In this document: positions 1 through 9,909 of the stretch, piece after piece
How the letters are laid out: every line of letters starts with the position of its first letter
Position numbering within the stretch: the stretch's first letter is position 1
NCBI RefSeq assembly: GCF_037102585.1
Contig: NW_027043819.1
Coordinates: 1,674,001-1,738,000 of the forward strand
From: Saccharomycopsis crataegensis
Taxonomy: Eukaryota > Ascomycota > Saccharomycetes > Ascoideales > Saccharomycopsidaceae
Length of the DNA: 64,000 nucleotides
Direction: 5' to 3'
Translations under genes and position numbers: made by a program
The notes under the pieces: generated by a model
What the model saw: only the letters and a program-made list of their open reading frames with translations
Database searches by the model: none
What the model was told of the DNA's origin: nothing

Positions 1-318
1 TTGTAAACCATTGGATGGCGACAGTCTTCCAAACAGATGACCTTTTGGGGCAAAATCCAAGAATGAAACTGATGACGCCTTTGAATGGAGGTTCAAATGA
101 GCAATAGACCCACTTGGGGTATGACGACCGATGTTCCCGCCTGGGGTAGTCGGTGGAAGAATGGGGTTGGTCGTAGAGCCAGAGCCAATGGAGTTCTGAG
201 TACTTGGATGAACATTGGTACTGCTTCCCACTTCCGGGAGGAAAGATGATAAAAGCTTTTGGTCAATAGACGAAGAGTTCTCATTAAAGCTGGAAAAGTC
301 AGAGTTAAAGACCGACAT
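1..318 (-). CDS. N-terminal part of an unknown Ser/Thr-rich protein (runs off left edge)
   Basis: An ATG on the minus strand at 318 opens a frame that stays open for 106 codons to base 1, so only the N-terminus is present. The segment is low in complexity: rich in Ser, Asn, Pro, Gly and Thr, with short motifs such as PPTTPGGNIGRHTPSGS and KASSVSFLDFAP. This looks like the disordered, phosphorylatable tail of a regulatory protein. No domain is visible. Upstream (319 onward) is a pyrimidine-rich tract with a TATA-like run, as expected for a promoter reading left. I do not recognise the family; the codons left of the window are needed to name it. Confidence 0.6.
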   Translation of the reverse strand, partial: MSVFNSDFSSFNENSSSIDQKLLSSFLPEVGSSTNVHPSTQNSIGSGSTTNPILPPTTPGGNIGRHTPSGSIAHLNLHSKASSVSFLDFAPKGHLFGRLSPSNGLQ

Positions 319-858
319 AGTGAATTTCCTCTCTTTCTCTCTCTCTTCTCTCTCTATATATATAAAGGACAAAAAGACAAACAAGAAACAAGCGATGGCC
401 TCAAAAACTAATGGTGAACGGGAAATTTGCAAGGGATTTATGGAAAAGGCGTTCTTTATTTTCTCCTTTTTTTATTTCAGCTTTTATTTTTTTTTTTTTT
501 AGTTTCCAATTTTTTTTTTTTTTTTTTTTGTATTTTTTGCCTTTTATTAGTTTTTGGATATTGATGAGTGACGGATGAGGACCAGCAGTCTTGTTGCTGT
601 GAGTTGTTAAGATTTCACCAATTTTTTTTTTCCCGCTCTATTTGGTGATATGTTTCATTTTTTTTTCTCTCTATTTTTTTTTTTTTTTTTACCATCGGTG
701 GAGAGGAGCACGGGGTTGGACACCCTGCTGGCCGGGTACCCGTGGCGATATTATATCATATTCTAACATAGACTACAACCCAACCATTATTATGTCAACG
801 ATATTTACAGCCAGAGTATATTATATCACTAGTATCTAACAATATGTGGTTCACCAGT
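319..858. other. Intergenic region, T-rich
   Basis: This 540-base gap lies between the start of the left-edge gene and the stop of the next minus-strand gene. It holds CT-rich runs with a TATATATATAAAGG box near 355-368 that could serve the left-edge gene, then long T homopolymers around 485-530 and 660-690. I see no coding sequence or RNA gene. Short frames here are homopolymer artefacts. Confidence 0.7.
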
Positions 859-1962
859 CTACTGTTCTTCAGCAGCAGGTTGTGTTTCAGCAACAACAGG
901 TTTACCGAATTTGGATTCGGCCAACACTTTTTCATAGATGTTGGACTTGCCATTGGCAGCACCAACCTTTTGTTCAAAAGTCTCCACAAATGGAGTAATT
1001 TTGTCCAATATCTGCTTGGATTTATCAGCAAACTGTTCCACACTTTGCAATTTCAAAAATTGTTGTTGCACCGCCTTCAATACAAAATACTGAATCTGAG
1101 TAGAGTTTTTAAACCCGCTGGCTTTACTTTCCAATGATGATGTTTGTAAAATGTTTAAATCGATATTGTCGAGTATTTCTGTAATCTTTGGAATGACAAA
1201 ACTGGCAGACTTTGGTTTAAGTGTCATGTAATTGATGAGAGCAGCACTGTAACTCAATGCCAACTGAGGGTCTTGTTTGAATATGTCATTCAATTTCGAT
1301 AATTCCTCACCTTTCAATTCTGTGATTGGAACATTCAATCTGCGAATGAATTCTTTCAAACTCAAGCTTTCCAAATCGTAACCTGGGGTATTGAGTCTAA
1401 AGACCCCGTTCAAAACATGGATCACTTGAACGATCTTTGAATCCAAGAATTTCAATATTGGGGAATTGTGCTTGTACAAAAATGATAATGTGTGGGAAAA
1501 TTTGTTCAATTTGGCTCCTGAAAACAACAAGTTAATGAAATGTTCTTCTTGTACGCAATGCTTTTGAGCATCGGCCTTGTTTGCCGCAGCAAGCGCGAGG
1601 ATCATATCTTGGGATTTCTTCAATTCGTCATAACTAGAGATATTCAAGGTGAGCTTGTTCAATGCGCTCTTACGAATAGTCCCGGCGAACTCTTGGGGCA
1701 TGATTCTTTTACCTTCTTCTTCATTGTACAATTCTGCCGCCACGAGTCTTTTGGCATTTTTTGGACGGTACACCAAACTTCTCATAGATTTTTTGGTTTT
1801 GTAGTAATCCAAGCCATGCTTCAACTCCTTGTAGGCTGATTGGTATAATTCTGATGGTGGGAAAGCGGAAGATTGTTCTGCAGCTACTGTGGTGTGGAAG
1901 CCAGCACTAGAGAGGCGAATGGCAGAGCCTGTGGTGATTCTTTGCGCGGAATACTTCAACAT
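859..1962 (-). CDS. Unknown protein with mitochondrial targeting-like N-terminus
   Basis: This is a 367-residue minus-strand protein if the ATG at 1962 is used. The frame extends upstream to 2016, but I prefer 1962. The peptide from there (MLKYSAQRITTGSAIRLSS, then AGFHTT) has Arg, Lys and Ser with no acidic residue, typical of a cleaved mitochondrial presequence. The mature part is Lys/Leu-rich and predicted mainly helical, with repeated L-x-x-L patterns and no membrane segment. It ends in an Ala/Glu-rich tail (QPAAEEQ). I do not recognise the family. A mitochondrial gene-expression or ribosome-associated factor is a guess only. The frame shows no break and its codon use matches neighbouring genes. 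Confidence 0.75.
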   Translation of the reverse strand: MLKYSAQRITTGSAIRLSSAGFHTTVAAEQSSAFPPSELYQSAYKELKHGLDYYKTKKSMRSLVYRPKNAKRLVAAELYNEEEGKRIMPQEFAGTIRKSALNKLTLNISSYDELKKSQDMILALAAANKADAQKHCVQEEHFINLLFSGAKLNKFSHTLSFLYKHNSPILKFLDSKIVQVIHVLNGVFRLNTPGYDLESLSLKEFIRRLNVPITELKGEELSKLNDIFKQDPQLALSYSAALINYMTLKPKSASFVIPKITEILDNIDLNILQTSSLESKASGFKNSTQIQYFVLKAVQQQFLKLQSVEQFADKSKQILDKITPFVETFEQKVGAANGKSNIYEKVLAESKFGKPVVAETQPAAEEQ

Positions 1963-2741
1963 TGCTGGTGATCTATGACGAAACCTTTCTATTGGGTAGG
2001 CTCGATAATCTCCCAATTTGCAAAGTATTAAAAAAATCGGTGAAAAAAAAATTGGAAAATCGCCGCAGGACTCATAACCATTTCAAATTACATAATCGAT
2101 GACACATCAAGCGAGCGATCTGTCACATGATAAAGGGGTTGCACACCCGCCACAGCTTGCTTCTTCTCCTTCTCCTTCTCCTTCTTCTTTTCTCGCTCCT
2201 CGTATATTTCTGAAATCCGTGGCAATAATGTTGAGGCATATTGTATAATCTGACAGGAACCAACGCTACTGGTGCGTGCTACTGCCCTCTCTTATCGCCG
2301 GCGGTCACGTGTATCAATGTAGATTTTACTGTAGATCTTTTATGTGGCTCAGGCTAAAATGCTTTGTTTGTTTTATTTTACATAGGGTCTATCGATTGCT
2401 GTGAATACCGTTCTGTTCATCTTACTGATTTGTGATTGTGAAGGTCTGCCTCGATATCTCAATGGCCAGTGCTAGTAATCGTGGGGTGGGGGAGGGAAAC
2501 CTCACTTCTCAGGTACCGATTGAAACCCAACAACAAAAAACAAAAGAAAGGTTGGCCAACATCATGAGAGCCCCTACTTATATATATCTATATATCTATA
2601 TATATGAATAATTGAAAAAAAAGCAACAGCTGTTATGCCTGTGGCTAAATTACCTCAACATCCATCCCCATCCACCGCCCGCTGGGTGTTCCGTGATTGT
2701 CACCATATTTCATACCGCCAGCAGCTGCAAATAGCGCGCCC

Positions 2742-2753
2742 CGGATATTTTTT
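2742..2753 (+). promoter_or_regulatory. Drug-response-element-like site (CGGATATTTTTT)
   Basis: CGGATATTTTTT lies about 470 bases upstream of the CDR-type ABC transporter. It matches the 3' half of the drug response element known from Candida CDR1/CDR2 promoters, where the Zn2Cys6 factor Tac1 binds a CGG-containing site followed by a T run. A second CGG follows in inverted orientation (TTTTTTCCG, to 2756), making a CGG-N9-CCG arrangement. The match is seen directly; the function is inferred from the downstream gene. Confidence 0.4.
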
Positions 2754-3080
2754 CCGAACATGCATGAACATTTAGAGTGTGTCCACACTGTACTGTACTA
2801 TGCTATACATGCCGATGGCTGATTGCAATTTACCGTGGACGTCAAAACACATTCATCAGTGGATATCCCAATCGTCATACGCGCTTTTTTTTTTGCCCCT
2901 TTTCTTTTTCCTGTCGTTGCCAAAAAGCACTAGCTACAATTATGGACAATCGTGCATGATACAACTGAAAAAAGTACAACAATAACAAAAATAACAGAAA
3001 AAAAGCCCTCTCTGTCTCTTTCACTTCCCGCGTTCCATTTCTCCATTTCCATTTCCAGTTGAGGACATTTCCATACCACT

Positions 3081-3087
3081 TTACCCG
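3081..3087 (-). promoter_or_regulatory. Reb1-like site TTACCCG
   Basis: TTACCCG is the core site of the general regulatory factor Reb1 of yeasts. It lies 129-135 bases before the ABC transporter ATG. The same heptamer occurs at a similar distance before RNA15, GCD2 and SRP72 in this window. Confidence 0.4.
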
Positions 3088-3215
3088 AGAAATATTATTT
3101 AAATACAATACCATCCTGCCAAAACATATCAATACACAAAAAACATATTTGGATTTTAATCTATCTTCTGAACTTCTGATTTAGAGTTTTTTGAAACATC
3201 AACACACTTTCAATC

Positions 3216-6200
3216 ATGTCTTCGGAAGATAAGCATACCAATGCTTCGAGTTTCTCGAACGACGCAGAATCCATCAATTCTGACAAAGTCGAACGTTTTG
3301 ATCCAGATTTCCATCCTGAAGCCATCACTGAAAACAATGGTAACAAGATCTCCAAATCGTTGTCCAAAATTTCTTCAAGATTATCCAACACTTTCACCAG
3401 AGCTAGTGATGTCGAAGGTCAAACTGAAGAAGCCATGTTCGCCAACCACTTGCAAAATGCCATGTCTAACCCTCAAGGTATTGAAAAAATCCAATCTTTG
3501 GCCAGAACTTTGTCTAGAAAGACCAAGAAGGAAATGCAACATTTTGAAATCGATGATGATGATTTCGACTTGAAAGCTTTGCTTGGGTTCTTGCAATCCA
3601 AGTCAGACGAAGAAAACATCATGTCTTCCTCTGCTGGTGTCGCTTTCAAGGATGTCATTGCGTGTGGTAAAGATATCAACGCTGCCTACGCCCCAACCGT
3701 GCAAGAAATGGTCTACGATGGTTTCAAGTTTTTCCCAAACTTATTCAAAAAAGATACCACTCCACACAGAGATATCATCAAAGACTTTGCCGGGGTTCTT
3801 GAAGCTGGTGAAATGTGTCTTGTCCTCGGTCGCCCGGGTGCTGGTTGTTCTTCATTCTTGAAGACCTTGACTGGTGAAACCAGTGAATTCACTTCTTACG
3901 GTGGTGACTTCTCCTACGATGGGTTGTCCCACAAAGAAATGATCGACCATTTCAAGAGTTACATCATCTACAACCCTGAACTTGATGACCATTTCCCAAC
4001 CATCACCGTCAAGGAAACTATTGACTTTGCCTTGAAGACTAAAACTCCAAACACCAGAATCGATGGGATGACCAGATCTCAATACGTCAACAACATGAGA
4101 GATTTGTGGTGTACCGTTTTCGGTTTGAGACACACTTATGCTACCAACGTCGGTAACGATTTCATCAGAGGTGTTTCCGGTGGTGAACGTAAGAGAGTCT
4201 CCATTGTTGAAGCTTTGTCTTGTAACGCCTCCATTTATGCCTGGGATAATGCCACCAGAGGTTTGGATGCGTCCACCGCTTTGGAATTTTCTCAAGCCAT
4301 CAGAACTGCCACTAACATGTTGAACAACTCCGCCTTTGTTGCCATTTACCAAGCTGGTGAAAACATCTTTGAATTGTTTGATAAGGTCACCGTGCTTTAC
4401 TTGGGTAAACAAATTTACTGGGGTTCTGCTAGCAAGGCCAAGGCTTATTTCGAAAGAATGGGTTACCAATGTCCATCAAGAATGACCACTCCAGAATTCT
4501 TGACCGCCGTTACCGATCCAAACGGTAGAACTCCAAAACCAGGCTTTGAAGGGAAAGTTCCAGAAACTTCTCAAGAATTCGAAGACTATTGGTTGAACTC
4601 TCCTGAATACCAAGAATTACTCCTTGAATACGATAACTATGTCTCCCAACATGGTCATGATGAAAACTTGCACCGTTTCCAAGTTGCCGACTCTCAAAGA
4701 AAGCAACAAATCCAACGTAAAGTGTCTCCTTTTGCCGTTTCTTACTTTCATCAACTTTACTACTTGATGGTTAGAGGTTTCCACAGAGCCAGAGGTGATT
4801 TGACTTATATCGCTATTTACATTTCTTCTTTTATGGTCAAAGGGTTGATCGTCGGTTCCATGTATTATAAGATTCCAACTGATACTTCTGGTGCTTATTC
4901 TCGTGGTGGTATTCTTTTCTATTGTCTTTTGTTTTGTGCTTTAACCTCCTTGGCTGAAATCGCTAGATCGTTTGCCAACAGAAAAATCACTTTGAAGCAA
5001 AAATCTTACTCCATGTACCACATTTCTGCCGAAGCTTTGCAAGAAATCATCACCGAAATGCCTGTCAAGATTGTTGCCGTGGTTATTTTGGCCTTGACTA
5101 CCTACTGGATGCCTCACTTGAAACACGAAGCCGGTGCTTTCTTCATGTACATGCTTTTCTTGTTTTTGGTTAACCAAGTGTTCTCTTTCACATTCAAATT
5201 GATTGCTACCTTGACCTACGATGGTGAAACTGCTCACGCCTTTGGTGGTTTGTGGGTTCTTATGTTGTCCGTTTATGCTGGTTTCATCATGAAGATGCCT
5301 TACGCTAAGCATGTCCTCAAGTGGATCCATTGGTTGAACCCTATGTACTATTGTTACGAACAACTTATCACCACCGAATTCCACGGTAGAATGATGAAGT
5401 GTGCTGAAATGGTTCCAAACGGTCCATCTTATAATGCTGTTAACATTGCTCACAAGGTCTGTTCTTTGTACGGTTCTATTGCTGGTAATGAATACATCAG
5501 TGGTGATGCTTACGTTAAGAAACAATACCATATGGAATACAAACACACCTGGAGAAACTTTGGTATCAACATTGCTTGGACTGCTGGTTTCATTATTCTT
5601 AACACCGTGCTTTCCGAGTACTTGAAGAACATTGTTGGTGGTGGTGATATGTTGTTATACAAGAGAGGCCATCTTCCACAAGGGGATCAAGAAAACGTCG
5701 ATGGTAGAGTTGCCACTAAAGACGAGATGATTGTTGCCCTTAACGGTGAAGGTGTTGACTTGGAGAAAGCTATTGCTGAAAAGGACGTTTTCTCGTGGCA
5801 AAACTTGGATTACACCATTCCTTATGACGGTGCTACCAGACAATTGTTGGATAACATTCAAGGTTACGTTAAGCCTGGTACTATGACTGCTTTAATGGGT
5901 GAATCAGGTGCTGGTAAGACTACTTTGTTGAATACTTTGGCTCAAAGAATCAATTTTGGTGTGATCACTGGTGATATGTTAGTTAACGGTAAACCAATCG
6001 ATTCATCTTTCAAAAGAAGAACTGGTTACGTCCAACAACAAGATTTGCATTTGGCCGAATGTTCTGTTAGAGAATCCTTGAGATTTGCTGCTGACTTGCG
6101 TCGTGGTAAAGATGTTCCTCAAAAAGAAAAGTATGACTATGTTGAAAAGATTATTACCTTGTTGGGTATGGAAAACTATGCTGAAGCCATTGTCGGTAAG

Positions 6201-7820
6201 ATCGGTAGAGGTCTTAATGTTGAACAAAGAAAGAAGTTGTCTATTGCCGTTGAATTGGTCTCCAAGCCATCTTTGTTGCTTTTCCTTGATGAACCTACTT
6301 CTGGTTTGGACTCCCAATCTGCTTGGTCTATTGTTCAATTCTTGAGAGCTTTGGCTGATTCTGGTCAAGCTATCTTGTGTACCATCCATCAACCTTCCGC
6401 TACTTTGTTCGAAGTCTTTGACAGATTATTGCTTTTGAAGAAAGGTGGTAAGACTGTTTACTTTGGTGATATTGGTCCAAACTCTGAAGATTTGTTAAGA
6501 TACTTCGAAAGACAATCTGGTGTCCAATGTGGTAAGCAAGAGAACCCTGCTGAATATATTTTGAACTGTATTGGTGCTGGTGCTACTGCTGCTTGTCAAG
6601 ATGACTGGCATGACCTTTGGATCAACTCTCCTGAATATAAGGCGGTTACTGAAGAAATTGCCATCCTTCATCGTGAATTACCTCTCAGACCTGTTGCTGA
6701 AAATGCCGATAATTTGAAATCCAAATTTGCTACTTCATGGGATCGTCAATTGTGGACCGTTACTAAGAGAACTTGGATTCAATTCTGGAGATCACCAATT
6801 TACATTAGAGCTAAGTTCTTGGAATGTATTGTTTGTGCTTTGTTTGTTGGTATTTCTTATATCGGTTTCAACCATTCTGTTTCTGCTGGTAACAACTCTT
6901 TCTCGTCTGTGTTCATGACTTTGTTGATTGCCTTGGCTATGATCAATCAATCCCATGTGTTTGCTTATCCATCCAGAGAATTGTACGAAGTTCGTGAAGC
7001 TGCTTCCAATACTTTCCACTGGTCCTGTTTGTTGTTGGCCCACACTTTCCTTGAAATTTTCTGGTCTACTGTTTGTCAGTTCATGTGTTGGGTTTGCTTC
7101 TACTGGCCAACCGTCCAAGGTAATGGTTCTGTCGAAAGAAATGGTTACTTCTTCTTTATGTATGTTCTCATCTTCCCAATGTACTTTATGTCCTATGGTT
7201 TGTGGATTCTTTACCTTTCTCCAAATGTTCCTTCTGCCTCCATGATCAACTCCATGATTTTCGCTGCTCTTATGTTGTTCTGTGGTATCTTGCAACCAGA
7301 ACAATACATGCCAGGTTTCTGGACTTTCATGTACAAAACCTCCCCATTCACTTACTTCGTCGACTCTTTTGTTTCCCCTCTTATTCATGGCAGATCGGTT
7401 CGTTGTACCAAGGATGAATACTTGACTTTCCCACCTCCATCCGGTCAAACTTGTGAAACCTATATGACCGATTACATGAACAACGCCACTTTCAGAGGTT
7501 ATCTTGAAGATCCAAGTGCTACTGATATGTGTAACTATTGTCCATACAACACCCAGGATGAAGTTGTTTCCCAATTCCATGTTAGCTGGCACCACAGATG
7601 GAGAAACTTCGGGTTCTTCTGGTGTTACATTATCTTCAACTTTGTTGCTATGTTGCTTTGTTACTACATCATGAGAGTCAAGGTTTGGAGTCTTAAATCC
7701 GTTCTTGATTTCAAGAAATGGTTCCACGGACCTCACAAAGATAGACACGAAAAAGATACCACTATCTTCCAAGCCCAACCTGGTGATGATAAGATTCTCA
7801 AAGCCAAAAAGCAGGAGTAA
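3216..7820 (+). CDS. CDR1: CDR/PDR-type pleiotropic drug resistance ABC transporter
   Basis: A full-length ABCG-family efflux pump of the plasma membrane, 1534 residues, with the usual (NBD-TMD)2 layout. NBD1 has the degenerate Walker A GRPGAGCSS near residue 205 (Cys in place of Lys, normal for fungal PDR pumps), signature VSGGERKRVS near 318 and degenerate Walker B WDNATRGLD. TMD1 spans roughly 520-780. NBD2 has the canonical Walker A GESGAGKTT near 895, the altered signature LNVEQRKKLS near 1000, Walker B LLLFLDEPTSGLD near 1020 and the H-loop CTIHQPS. TMD2 follows, with a Cys-rich extracellular loop near the C-terminus (CTKDEY, CETYMTDY, CNYCPY). The frame is unbroken, codon bias is very strong and I saw no CTG codon, which suggests high expression. 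Known substrates of the family are azoles and other xenobiotics. The symbol marks the family; which CDR/PDR5 paralogue it is cannot be decided here. Confidence 0.93.
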   Translation: MSSEDKHTNASSFSNDAESINSDKVERFDPDFHPEAITENNGNKISKSLSKISSRLSNTFTRASDVEGQTEEAMFANHLQNAMSNPQGIEKIQSLARTLSRKTKKEMQHFEIDDDDFDLKALLGFLQSKSDEENIMSSSAGVAFKDVIACGKDINAAYAPTVQEMVYDGFKFFPNLFKKDTTPHRDIIKDFAGVLEAGEMCLVLGRPGAGCSSFLKTLTGETSEFTSYGGDFSYDGLSHKEMIDHFKSYIIYNPELDDHFPTITVKETIDFALKTKTPNTRIDGMTRSQYVNNMRDLWCTVFGLRHTYATNVGNDFIRGVSGGERKRVSIVEALSCNASIYAWDNATRGLDASTALEFSQAIRTATNMLNNSAFVAIYQAGENIFELFDKVTVLYLGKQIYWGSASKAKAYFERMGYQCPSRMTTPEFLTAVTDPNGRTPKPGFEGKVPETSQEFEDYWLNSPEYQELLLEYDNYVSQHGHDENLHRFQVADSQRKQQIQRKVSPFAVSYFHQLYYLMVRGFHRARGDLTYIAIYISSFMVKGLIVGSMYYKIPTDTSGAYSRGGILFYCLLFCALTSLAEIARSFANRKITLKQKSYSMYHISAEALQEIITEMPVKIVAVVILALTTYWMPHLKHEAGAFFMYMLFLFLVNQVFSFTFKLIATLTYDGETAHAFGGLWVLMLSVYAGFIMKMPYAKHVLKWIHWLNPMYYCYEQLITTEFHGRMMKCAEMVPNGPSYNAVNIAHKVCSLYGSIAGNEYISGDAYVKKQYHMEYKHTWRNFGINIAWTAGFIILNTVLSEYLKNIVGGGDMLLYKRGHLPQGDQENVDGRVATKDEMIVALNGEGVDLEKAIAEKDVFSWQNLDYTIPYDGATRQLLDNIQGYVKPGTMTALMGESGAGKTTLLNTLAQRINFGVITGDMLVNGKPIDSSFKRRTGYVQQQDLHLAECSVRESLRFAADLRRGKDVPQKEKYDYVEKIITLLGMENYAEAIVGKIGRGLNVEQRKKLSIAVELVSKPSLLLFLDEPTSGLDSQSAWSIVQFLRALADSGQAILCTIHQPSATLFEVFDRLLLLKKGGKTVYFGDIGPNSEDLLRYFERQSGVQCGKQENPAEYILNCIGAGATAACQDDWHDLWINSPEYKAVTEEIAILHRELPLRPVAENADNLKSKFATSWDRQLWTVTKRTWIQFWRSPIYIRAKFLECIVCALFVGISYIGFNHSVSAGNNSFSSVFMTLLIALAMINQSHVFAYPSRELYEVREAASNTFHWSCLLLAHTFLEIFWSTVCQFMCWVCFYWPTVQGNGSVERNGYFFFMYVLIFPMYFMSYGLWILYLSPNVPSASMINSMIFAALMLFCGILQPEQYMPGFWTFMYKTSPFTYFVDSFVSPLIHGRSVRCTKDEYLTFPPPSGQTCETYMTDYMNNATFRGYLEDPSATDMCNYCPYNTQDEVVSQFHVSWHHRWRNFGFFWCYIIFNFVAMLLCYYIMRVKVWSLKSVLDFKKWFHGPHKDRHEKDTTIFQAQPGDDKILKAKKQE

Positions 7821-8172
7821 ATTAATTTTATTCATTCTTCCATTTTTTTAATTTTCTAATATTCGTTTAATTAATCTTTAATAAGATTTTATCACATTTC
7901 TCATATTTCATATAGATACTCCATATTCAATTACACATAATTCATCGATTCAAATATCTTCGATTTGTAGAGTTCAGTTACTTTTGCTAGGTAAGCTTGT
8001 GTAAAACTTGTTATTTTGGTTGGCAGTTGGTTGTCATTTTTTTTTTTTTTTTTTTTTTTTTGAAGATATAAAAAAAAAAACCCCCCGGAGGAAAAATACA
8101 ACAATAATAATTGTGGAAGACCCTACATTACTATCAACAAAAACAGAGTCATAACCCTATATTACATTCAAA
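7821..8172. other. Intergenic region between ABC transporter and spliced gene
   Basis: AT-rich 3' flank of the transporter, then a promoter-like stretch with a 22-base T tract at about 8039-8061 followed by A and C homopolymers. The T tract is a likely nucleosome-depleting element for the following gene. There is no coding signal. Confidence 0.6.
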
Positions 8173-8669
8173 ATGATACAAATAGAACCAATACGATCAA
8201 ATTGTAAGTTCTGACTCTGATATTTTTTTTTCTATTACATTTTTTTGGGAGTATTCACTAACAAATTGTGGCCACTACAGATACCGATCAGGAACTTGCT
8301 GAAGTCAACTCAAACAGCTATAATAATGCTAAAGAACTAGTGAAACAAGAGCTCAATCTTATGAAAATAGAAAAAACACACCCGCTAGTACGACAAGAGT
8401 ATCAAACAAATAATGCAACCACCAGTAATGGCTCACTTTTACAGGGTGATGCTCAGCTATTGAAGAAATTCAATGCGCAACGGATCAACAACAACAGCCC
8501 GGACAAATCCCCAAGTTTGATTGATTCTATAGATTTGAAAAGATACACAGAGTTTACTACAGAGAATGGAGAGGCAGATTTATCCAAAATATATATCAGT
8601 TTGGCCTACCAAAATCACCGGTTGAATAGTTTGAAAACAACCAAAGAAATCGAAGAGCTGTTGAAGTAA
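8173..8669 (+). CDS. SNT309: SNT309/SPF27-like (BCAS2 family) pre-mRNA splicing factor, one intron
   Basis: Two exons, 8173-8203 and 8281-8669, encode 139 residues. The intron (8204-8280, 77 bases) has donor GTAAGT, branch site CACTAAC at 8256-8262 and acceptor CTACAG. The splice joins MIQIEPIRSN to YTDQELAEV in frame, and the uninterrupted downstream frame alone lacks an ATG. The protein follows the BCAS2/SPF27 plan: a short N-terminus, a conserved LVKQEL helix, a tract with I-DLKRYTEF (compare the MKRYEL-type motif of the family), then the ISLAYQNHRLNSLK coiled-coil start. Family members belong to the Prp19/NTC spliceosome complex. The C-terminal coiled coil is shorter than in metazoan SPF27, as in yeast Snt309. 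The family call is from motif memory, so it is moderate; the gene model is firm. Confidence 0.65.
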
Positions 8670-8823
8670 GGTGAAGGTTATTTCCCTCTAAGTTTTTATT
8701 CTTTTTAACATCTTGACAAATTAAATTACGGTTACAATTATTCAATATACATTTCAAAAGCAAAAACATTAATTCCATGTCACTATACAACACCCTTATA
8801 CAAATTCTGAGATTAGAAGAAAA

Positions 8824-9158
8824 CTATATAGAACCATACAATCCCTGTCGATAATTTTCTTGAATTTGTAGAACCGCCTGTCGCTGATCCTCCGGTAATG
8901 ACAGAAGTTGATCAGGCGTTAACTGGATAACTTGCTTGATGGCTTCAAGTTGTGCTGCGTCGGTAGAAGATGCAGCAGCATTATCATTGTTGTTAGTGTT
9001 GCTATTATTCTCCCCAGCCCCATTACTGTTCTCATTATATTCATTAGTTCCATTATTAGTGACCTCATTATTACCACTTTTTTCATTCTTGTCATTATTA
9101 TTACTGTCATTAACATTGTTGTTATCATTTTCATTATTGTTTATGTCCCTCTTATCAC

Positions 9159-9192
<34 letters not shown>

Positions 9193-9909
9193 TGCGGAAG
9201 TATTATTATTGACCACTGGATCTTGGACTCCAATGGTTGTTCGCTGGCTATTCGATGGCGCATTCTCTAGTAAGCTACTAATCTGTTCAGGAGTTTTCAC
9301 TTGGAATAGCAAAATCATCTCAATAATCGCCGACGATAGCTGGGGACACTGGTCTAACAAATCAGCCATTAATTGAGGATCTCTTTTTGACATTTCTTTA
9401 GCATCTCTTACCAAATCTAGTAACCTTGCTTGATCAAACGTTTTCAAAGTTGAGGAAATCAAGGATAACGGAGTATTCCCTTCAGGAACCTTCACTCCTA
9501 GAGGCAATGGAGGAATATCATTATTTATTTTTCTCTTCTTTCTCATCAAATCATCGTTATTCGAATAACCATCTCCCCCAATTTTCACCAGTGAATCTTC
9601 AAATTTACCATGTCCGTCAACCATGGATCCTCCAGTATTGGCAGAAGAGTTTGGACCAAACCCACATTTTAATGTTCGGTTGCCCACAGGGTAGTTATTG
9701 AGGTTTCTCACTGCAGAAGCAGCAGTGGAATTATCAGCATACTCAACAAAGGCATAACCTTTACTTTTCCCGGTCATTTGATCAAATGCAAGCTTGATCA
9801 GAATCACCGTCCCAACGGTGCTCACAATTGACTGAAGATCAAACTCCGTGAAATCAAACGGGATGTTCCCCACATAGACGACCCTCCCACCTCTGTTATT
9901 ATTGCTCAT
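8824..9909 (-). CDS. RNA15: RNA15 / CstF-64 homologue, mRNA 3'-end cleavage factor
   Basis: 361 residues from the ATG at 9909; the frame extends slightly upstream without an ATG. An N-terminal RRM (about 8-85) carries RNP2 VVYVGNIP and RNP1 KSKGYAFVEY. The hinge domain (about 140-220; LKTFDQARLLDLV, MSKRDPQLM) follows, and in yeast it binds Rna14. A long Asn-rich linker comes next, coded by an ATT/AAT microsatellite. The C-terminal CstF-64 three-helix domain (LTPDQLLSLPEDQRQAVLQI) binds Pcf11. The protein acts in cleavage factor IA, choosing U/GU-rich sites for cleavage and polyadenylation. Both in-frame CTG codons (ATT-CTG-ATC in the RRM, CTT-CTG-TCA in the C-terminal domain) sit where homologues have Ser, Asn or Ala, which suggests non-Leu decoding. 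It converges on the SNT309-like gene with about 150 bases between stops. Confidence 0.9.
9159..9192. repeat. (ATT)n trinucleotide microsatellite in RNA15
   Basis: About eleven uninterrupted ATT units on the plus strand encode the poly-Asn core of the RNA15 linker on the minus strand. Its length is probably polymorphic between strains, without affecting the folded domains on either side. Confidence 0.85.

Larger units (their letters stand above)
1963..3215. other. Long promoter region of the ABC transporter
   Basis: This 1.25-kb gap lies between two divergently transcribed genes. It contains a (CTTCTC)n polypyrimidine run near 2160-2195, a CACGTG E-box near 2306-2311, an alternating TATATATCTA tract around 2579-2606, a drug-response-like element at 2742-2753 and a Reb1-like site at 3081-3087 (listed separately). 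I see no ORF with coding character. A long regulatory region is usual for inducible multidrug transporters. Confidence 0.7.

Noticed and set aside
85-100. GGTTCAAAT, similar to a tRNA B box
   Set aside because: It lies in the coding sequence of the left-edge gene and no A box or cloverleaf fits. No other tRNA candidate was seen in the window.
3829-3855. Cys in place of Lys in Walker A of NBD1 of the ABC pump
   Set aside because: It looks like a broken site but is the normal state of fungal PDR transporters, so not a finding.
6792-7835. 347-codon antisense frame opposite the ABC transporter
   Set aside because: It is a shadow of the strongly codon-biased transporter gene on the other strand.
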